Assembly: GCA_007116995.1 (NCBI GenBank)
Contig: SKHL01000260.1
Location: 1-9,108 of the forward strand
Direction of reading: 5' to 3'
Length of the DNA stretch: 9,108 bases
From: Limnochordia bacterium
GTDB taxonomy: Bacteria > Bacillota > Limnochordia > Darwinibacteriales > DTU012
The translations under genes and the position numbers were made by a program. Position 1 is the stretch's first letter; every line of letters starts with the position of its first letter. Below the pieces are notes generated by a model. The model saw only the letters and a list, made by a program, of their open reading frames with translations. It had not been told where the DNA came from and searched no databases. Of the stretch, positions 6,764-9,108 are shown piece by piece.

Positions 6764-6798
6764 GAAAAGCGCTCGACCAGACACCTGCCTAGCCGAGC
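6764..6798 (-). terminator. Rho-independent terminator after the ferritin-like operon
   Basis: On the minus strand GCTCG (6798-6794) pairs with CGAGC (6775-6771), and inside them AGGCA pairs with TGTCT (one G-U pair). A short U-run (TTTT at 6768-6765) follows. It begins 9 bases after the DUF5069 stop codon. It separates this operon from pepF. Confidence 0.7.
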
Positions 6799-6806
6799 AT
6801 AATCTT

Positions 6807-7049
6807 TTAATCATTATACCTCGATTTAACCTTTTGGATCACATCTTCATCTGAAGAACTCTCTGCCACGACAGCAGCGAACTGATCCCCAGACATGTCT
6901 AACTTTGCTAACAATTTCTTGTCATCCGGGCACGGGTAAATATAATCTTCTATAGTCCCATCAGCTTTGGCCCGAGCTTTATCAATCATCCGAGCAAGCC
7001 ATGGTATATCACCAATAACTACATCACGACCACGAGGTTGGAAAGCCAT
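6807..7049 (-). CDS. DUF5069 family small protein
   Basis: This 80-residue soluble protein resembles DUF5069: WLARMIDKARAKADGTIEDYIYPCPDD in the middle, followed by a conserved LLAKLDMSGDQFAAVVAES region and the tail SSDEDVIQKVK. Its function is unknown. The ATG at 7049 is 8 bases after AGGAGG, a near-perfect ribosome binding site; an in-frame GTG three codons earlier overlaps that site and is unlikely. It is the last gene of the unit that starts with the ferritin-like gene, 52 bases after the kinase-like gene, and is followed directly by a terminator. The single Cys in YPCPDD is a family feature; no other metal or cofactor motif is seen. Confidence 0.82.
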   Translation of the reverse strand: MAFQPRGRDVVIGDIPWLARMIDKARAKADGTIEDYIYPCPDDKKLLAKLDMSGDQFAAVVAESSSDEDVIQKVKSRYND

Positions 7050-7089
7050 TCTACTCACCTCCTTTCACAAATCAAGAATCTCTATTATC

Positions 7090-7099
7090 ATCACGTGAT
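7090..7099. repeat. Perfect 10-base palindrome next to the kinase-like gene stop codon
   Basis: ATCACGTGAT is a perfect palindrome 2 bases beyond the stop codon of the APH-like gene and before the DUF5069 ribosome binding site. It has no U-tract and is too short for a terminator. It could be a protein-binding site, but it may be chance. Confidence 0.25.
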
Positions 7100-7101
7100 A
7101 T

Positions 7102-7965
7102 TTACCAAGCATTGCGCCAGGCACGCAAGTGCTTATGGTCAGCACTCTGATTACCCCACATCTTCACAGCAGCTTCTTTGTTAATTTCTATATTACAAAA
7201 CCGTTTATATATAGCCATAGCTACAAACAGTACATAATGCGCATCTGCAAAGACATCCTGGGAGCACACCTCTCTTAGCACTGGGAACCAGCATAAACCA
7301 CTATTACTACGGACTTTCGTAGTATACTGCCACATTCTGCGATAGTCCCAGTCATACCCCAGAGATTCAAAATCTAAAAAAACTACAGCTTTACCATGAA
7401 CCAGTACATTATAGGGATTGTAATCTAGTGTGCCAAATCTGCGGGGAGCAGAGCGAGCTAAGTCAACGATCCCTGTCCAAGCCGAATAAGCATCCTTTGG
7501 ATACGAGGTCTTTCCACATAACCATCTTCCTAAATCGGTCATTTCCTCCACAAACTCATTATCCTCGTCAATCCTGTTTTCACTAAATCTAACGAGCTGT
7601 GAAGAAATATTTTGCCAGACTTGTACCATAGTATCCCAACCACAACAGAATTTCGGTAGGTTAGCAAGCAATTCTGACTCCGAGCAATCACCCCAAGGGG
7701 TTCCAGAGATATACTCTAGCACTATGATGCCACTCTTATCATAATCAATTAGTGTAGGAACGGGAGCTCCTGCTTCTTTAAGCGCTTGTAACGCCTCAAC
7801 CTCAGGAAGGACTGTGCTAGGGTCCTTTGCTATCTTAAGAAGATACGCACTTCCATCTTCATAACGTAGCTGTGCCACCCTAGGGTGATTTTTACCCCCA
7901 CATTGAACGGGAAGACGTCTGGTAATTCCATCCAACCACGACATACCTCTTTCCTCGCAATCCAT
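7102..7965 (-). CDS. APH/choline-kinase-fold phosphotransferase-like protein
   Basis: This 287-residue protein has the layout of the aminoglycoside phosphotransferase/kinase-like superfamily. There is an N-lobe with the ATP lysine in YLLKIA (Lys44) and a matching Glu55 (LPEVEAL), then the hinge IVLEYISGTPW (81-91). In the C-lobe the catalytic loop is GTLDYNPYNVLVHG (Asp181, Asn186), followed by the metal aspartate in FLDFESLGYD (Asp198). The usual catalytic-loop His two residues before the Asp (HGD) is Thr here, so activity or substrate may be unusual. The ATG at 7965 has GAGG 6-7 bases upstream; an ATG at 7944 with GAGGAAAG is an alternative. It begins 15 bases after the ferritin-like gene and precedes DUF5069 in the same unit. 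The substrate is unknown; I do not infer drug resistance. Confidence 0.72.
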   Translation of the reverse strand: MDCEERGMSWLDGITRRLPVQCGGKNHPRVAQLRYEDGSAYLLKIAKDPSTVLPEVEALQALKEAGAPVPTLIDYDKSGIIVLEYISGTPWGDCSESELLANLPKFCCGWDTMVQVWQNISSQLVRFSENRIDEDNEFVEEMTDLGRWLCGKTSYPKDAYSAWTGIVDLARSAPRRFGTLDYNPYNVLVHGKAVVFLDFESLGYDWDYRRMWQYTTKVRSNSGLCWFPVLREVCSQDVFADAHYVLFVAMAIYKRFCNIEINKEAAVKMWGNQSADHKHLRAWRNAW

Positions 7966-7980
7966 TTTGTTCCTCGGAGT

Positions 7981-8466
7981 TTAGTATTCGTCATCCTTGG
8001 AATTAAATTCCCAGTCCTCAACCCAGCTCTGAGGGTGCCTAATCGCCTCTAATAAGTTCTGCAGGATCACGCGATGGCGCAATTCCTCTCGAACTAGTTC
8101 ACGGAATAACTCTTCCTCCACACTAGACTTTGCTGATTTAGCTAAGTCTTTATATAAAGCAATACTATCGTCTTCAAACTTTACTGCTTGCTCATAGGCC
8201 TCAATATTATCAATTTCTACTTGAAAGGTTTCGTTAGCTGCCAGCTTATCCGCAAATACTGTTTTTACATTCGCTAATGTATTGCTCTCCATTAACCGAT
8301 ACTGTCCCTTAATCATTTCACTGACAATCTGATAATGTTTTTCTTCGTCATCGGCTAACATGCTAAATAGTTTCTGCAACTGCACGTCGTCTGTAGTTTT
8401 CGCTTGTTTTAGGTAATAGGCCTTGCCGTCTACTTCTGTTTGTAAAGCTAACTCCAACGGAGTCAT
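7981..8466 (-). CDS. Ferritin-like (rubrerythrin-type) di-iron protein without rubredoxin domain
   Basis: This 161-residue four-helix protein carries two helix pairs with a complete-looking di-iron ligand set. These are Glu11 (QTEVDGKAYY), the ExxH motif Glu41-His44 (DDEEKHYQ), Glu98 (KFEDDSIALY) and a second ExxH Glu128-His131 (REELRHR). The C-terminal HPQSWVEDWEF is typical of clostridial ferritin-family proteins. No CxxCG rubredoxin motif is present, unlike true rubrerythrin. Family members are linked to iron handling or peroxide reduction in the cytoplasm of anaerobes. The ATG at 8466 is chosen because the G-rich site GGGGGG lies 6 bases upstream of it; the ATG at 8472 directly abuts that site. 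It heads a three-gene unit and has a strong promoter with a Fur-like site. Confidence 0.88.
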   Translation of the reverse strand: MTPLELALQTEVDGKAYYLKQAKTTDDVQLQKLFSMLADDEEKHYQIVSEMIKGQYRLMESNTLANVKTVFADKLAANETFQVEIDNIEAYEQAVKFEDDSIALYKDLAKSAKSSVEEELFRELVREELRHRVILQNLLEAIRHPQSWVEDWEFNSKDDEY

Positions 8467-8498
8467 GGACATCCCCCCTAATAAGAATTACCTACTTA

Positions 8499-8529
8499 GT
8501 GTTAACCATCATCACTTCGAAATTAACAC
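8499..8529. repeat. Inverted repeat in the leader of the ferritin-like gene
   Basis: Perfect 7-base arms GTGTTAA (8499-8505) and TTAACAC (8523-8529) are separated by 17 bases. They lie between the expected transcription start and the ribosome binding site, so they could form a leader hairpin or a second operator. There is no U-tract, so it is not a terminator. Confidence 0.4.
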
Positions 8530-8532
8530 AAA

Positions 8533-8547
8533 TGATAACGATTAACT
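8533..8547. promoter_or_regulatory. Fur-box-like operator upstream of the ferritin-like gene
   Basis: AGTTAATCGTTATCA (minus strand) matches the 7-1-7 Fur consensus TGATAATNATTATCA at 11 of its 14 specified positions. It lies directly downstream of the -10 box and spans the expected transcription start, a place where a bound repressor would block transcription. A related Fur-family member such as PerR is possible but fits less well by eye. Confidence 0.5.
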
Positions 8548-8549
8548 AA

Positions 8550-8578
8550 ATATTACTACAGCAACGCACCTTCGTCAA
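8550..8578 (-). promoter_or_regulatory. Sigma-A-type promoter of the ferritin-like operon
   Basis: On the minus strand TTGACG (8578-8573) and TAATAT (8555-8550) are separated by exactly 17 bases, near the housekeeping consensus. The expected start of transcription is near 8543, about 75 bases before the ATG at 8466, inside the Fur-like site. Confidence 0.72.
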
Positions 8579-8680
8579 CTGAACAATAACCACATCTACC
8601 TAATCACTCCCATTTTTTGTAGCATATACACCCTGCATCGCTAGTGATCTCCACATGGTGGTGGCTTTGCGTACTAGAGT

Positions 8681-8743
8681 AAAAAAAATAATCCTCTTCA
8701 TTCCGCAGCCTTCTGACGAAGACTAAGTCACTCTGAGGATTAT
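8681..8743 (-). terminator. Rho-independent terminator of adhE
   Basis: A perfect 9-base stem ATAATCCTC/GAGGATTAT (8743-8735 with 8696-8688) is followed by a run of T on the minus strand (8688-8681). The 38-base interior contains a second hairpin, AGTCTTC/GAAGGCT with one G-U pair. It begins 34 bases after the adhE stop codon. Confidence 0.85.
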
Positions 8744-8776
8744 ATGTCTTGGAACCAACAACCAAGGAATCTACTC

Positions 8777-9108
8777 TCAGTTTGTTGTGGAATTTCCATT
8801 TACGGCAAACTGGCTCTCGATCTGTTTATCTACTAGACTATGAATCGCAATATCCATCTGATCTGATGCTTGTTCGGGAGCAGCTACGACGCTCTCTTTT
8901 TGCTTTTGCCATTCATCATATCCATAATAGGCTTGTTTATACAGTATCTCGAGTTCCTCAACTAGCGGTAGTCGAGGATTGGTCGTCGTGGTCTGATCTG
9001 CAAATGCCTCATAGGCCATATCCTTAACTATGGCTATAAAGCGGCCTTCCTCAACCCCGGCCTCGCGGATGGTAGCTGGCATACCAAACTCTTTGGCTAA
9101 CTGAGAAA
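8777..9108 (-). CDS. adhE: AdhE-type iron-dependent alcohol dehydrogenase, C-terminal end
   Basis: Only the last 109 or so codons are in the window; the frame is open to base 9108, and the Met at 9082 is internal. The visible part matches the C-terminal helical domain of the Fe-dependent alcohol dehydrogenase, as found at the end of bifunctional AdhE: PATIREAGV, then AFADQTTTTNPRLPLVEELEILYKQAYYG. The DDQ(C/T)TxxNPR region followed by YYG is a strong AdhE signature. After YYG there is a divergent, charged tail of about 46 residues ending NGNSTTN; some AdhE proteins have such tails. The enzyme would reduce acetaldehyde, and in the bifunctional form acetyl-CoA, to ethanol with NADH. Whether the N-terminal aldehyde dehydrogenase half is present cannot be seen here. 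The gene ends in a good terminator. Confidence 0.85.
   Translation of the reverse strand, partial: SQLAKEFGMPATIREAGVEEGRFIAIVKDMAYEAFADQTTTTNPRLPLVEELEILYKQAYYGYDEWQKQKESVVAAPEQASDQMDIAIHSLVDKQIESQFAVNGNSTTN

Noticed and set aside
7830..8021. Minus-strand open frame spanning the ferritin-like/kinase junction.
   Set aside because: It overlaps both real genes in another frame and has no ribosome binding site.
8651..8663. Thirteen-base sequence CCACATGGTGGTG, also present at 2021-2033.
   Set aside because: One copy is coding (RpoC-like segment) and the other lies between genes. The flanks differ, so it gives no sign of a mobile element or attachment site and is probably chance.
8610..8670. 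Short ATG-initiated frame of about 18 codons between adhE and the ferritin-like gene.
   Set aside because: There is no ribosome binding site, it lies beyond the adhE terminator, and it is too short to support.
8749..9027. Open frame of 92 codons on the plus strand at the right edge.
   Set aside because: It is antisense to the well-supported adhE C-terminus and resembles no family.

Overview
All supported genes lie on the minus strand, so the window is transcribed right to left. The families present suggest an anaerobic, low-to-moderate GC member of the Bacillota (Clostridia-like). These are a bifunctional AdhE-type alcohol dehydrogenase tail, a rubrerythrin-like di-iron protein without rubredoxin, an M3 oligoendopeptidase F, a DUF2164 and a DUF5069 protein. 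Ribosome binding sites are strong (AAGGAG, AGGAGG) with frequent TTG and GTG starts. The genus cannot be named from the sequence alone.

Layout in transcription order. (1) The 3' end of adhE (9108-8777) is followed by a hairpin plus U-tract terminator (8743-8681). (2) A sigma-A-type promoter (TTGACG, 17 nt, TAATAT) carrying a Fur-box-like sequence at the expected start of transcription precedes a three-gene unit. Its genes are a ferritin-like protein, an APH-fold kinase-like protein and DUF5069, and it ends in a terminator (6798-6764). (3) A pepF-type oligoendopeptidase stands alone. (4) DUF2164, an ABC ATPase and two ABC-2 membrane subunits form a tightly packed drug-export-like operon. (5) Next comes a stand-alone paralogue of the N-terminal part of the RNA polymerase beta' subunit (RpoC), interrupted by one in-frame TAG. 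(6) A good promoter drives padR, fetA and fetB, a PadR-regulated FetAB-type (putative iron) exporter; fetB runs off the left edge.

The most unusual object is the RpoC-like locus at 2193-1330. Two open frames that look unrelated are one continuous reading frame separated only by a TAG codon. The 22 sense codons between TAG and the next possible start still align with RpoC without gaps. The product would be about 287 codons long. It has the beta' N-terminus and clamp up to the end of the clamp-helix coiled coil, then stops before the rudder, switch regions and catalytic NADFDGD motif. The zinc-binding domain is mostly deleted, and residues known to matter for sigma binding are replaced. It may be a decaying duplicate, or a repurposed beta' fragment expressed by UAG readthrough or recoding.

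A second theme is iron. A ferritin-like operon with a Fur-like operator lies at one end and a FetAB-type exporter under a PadR regulator at the other.
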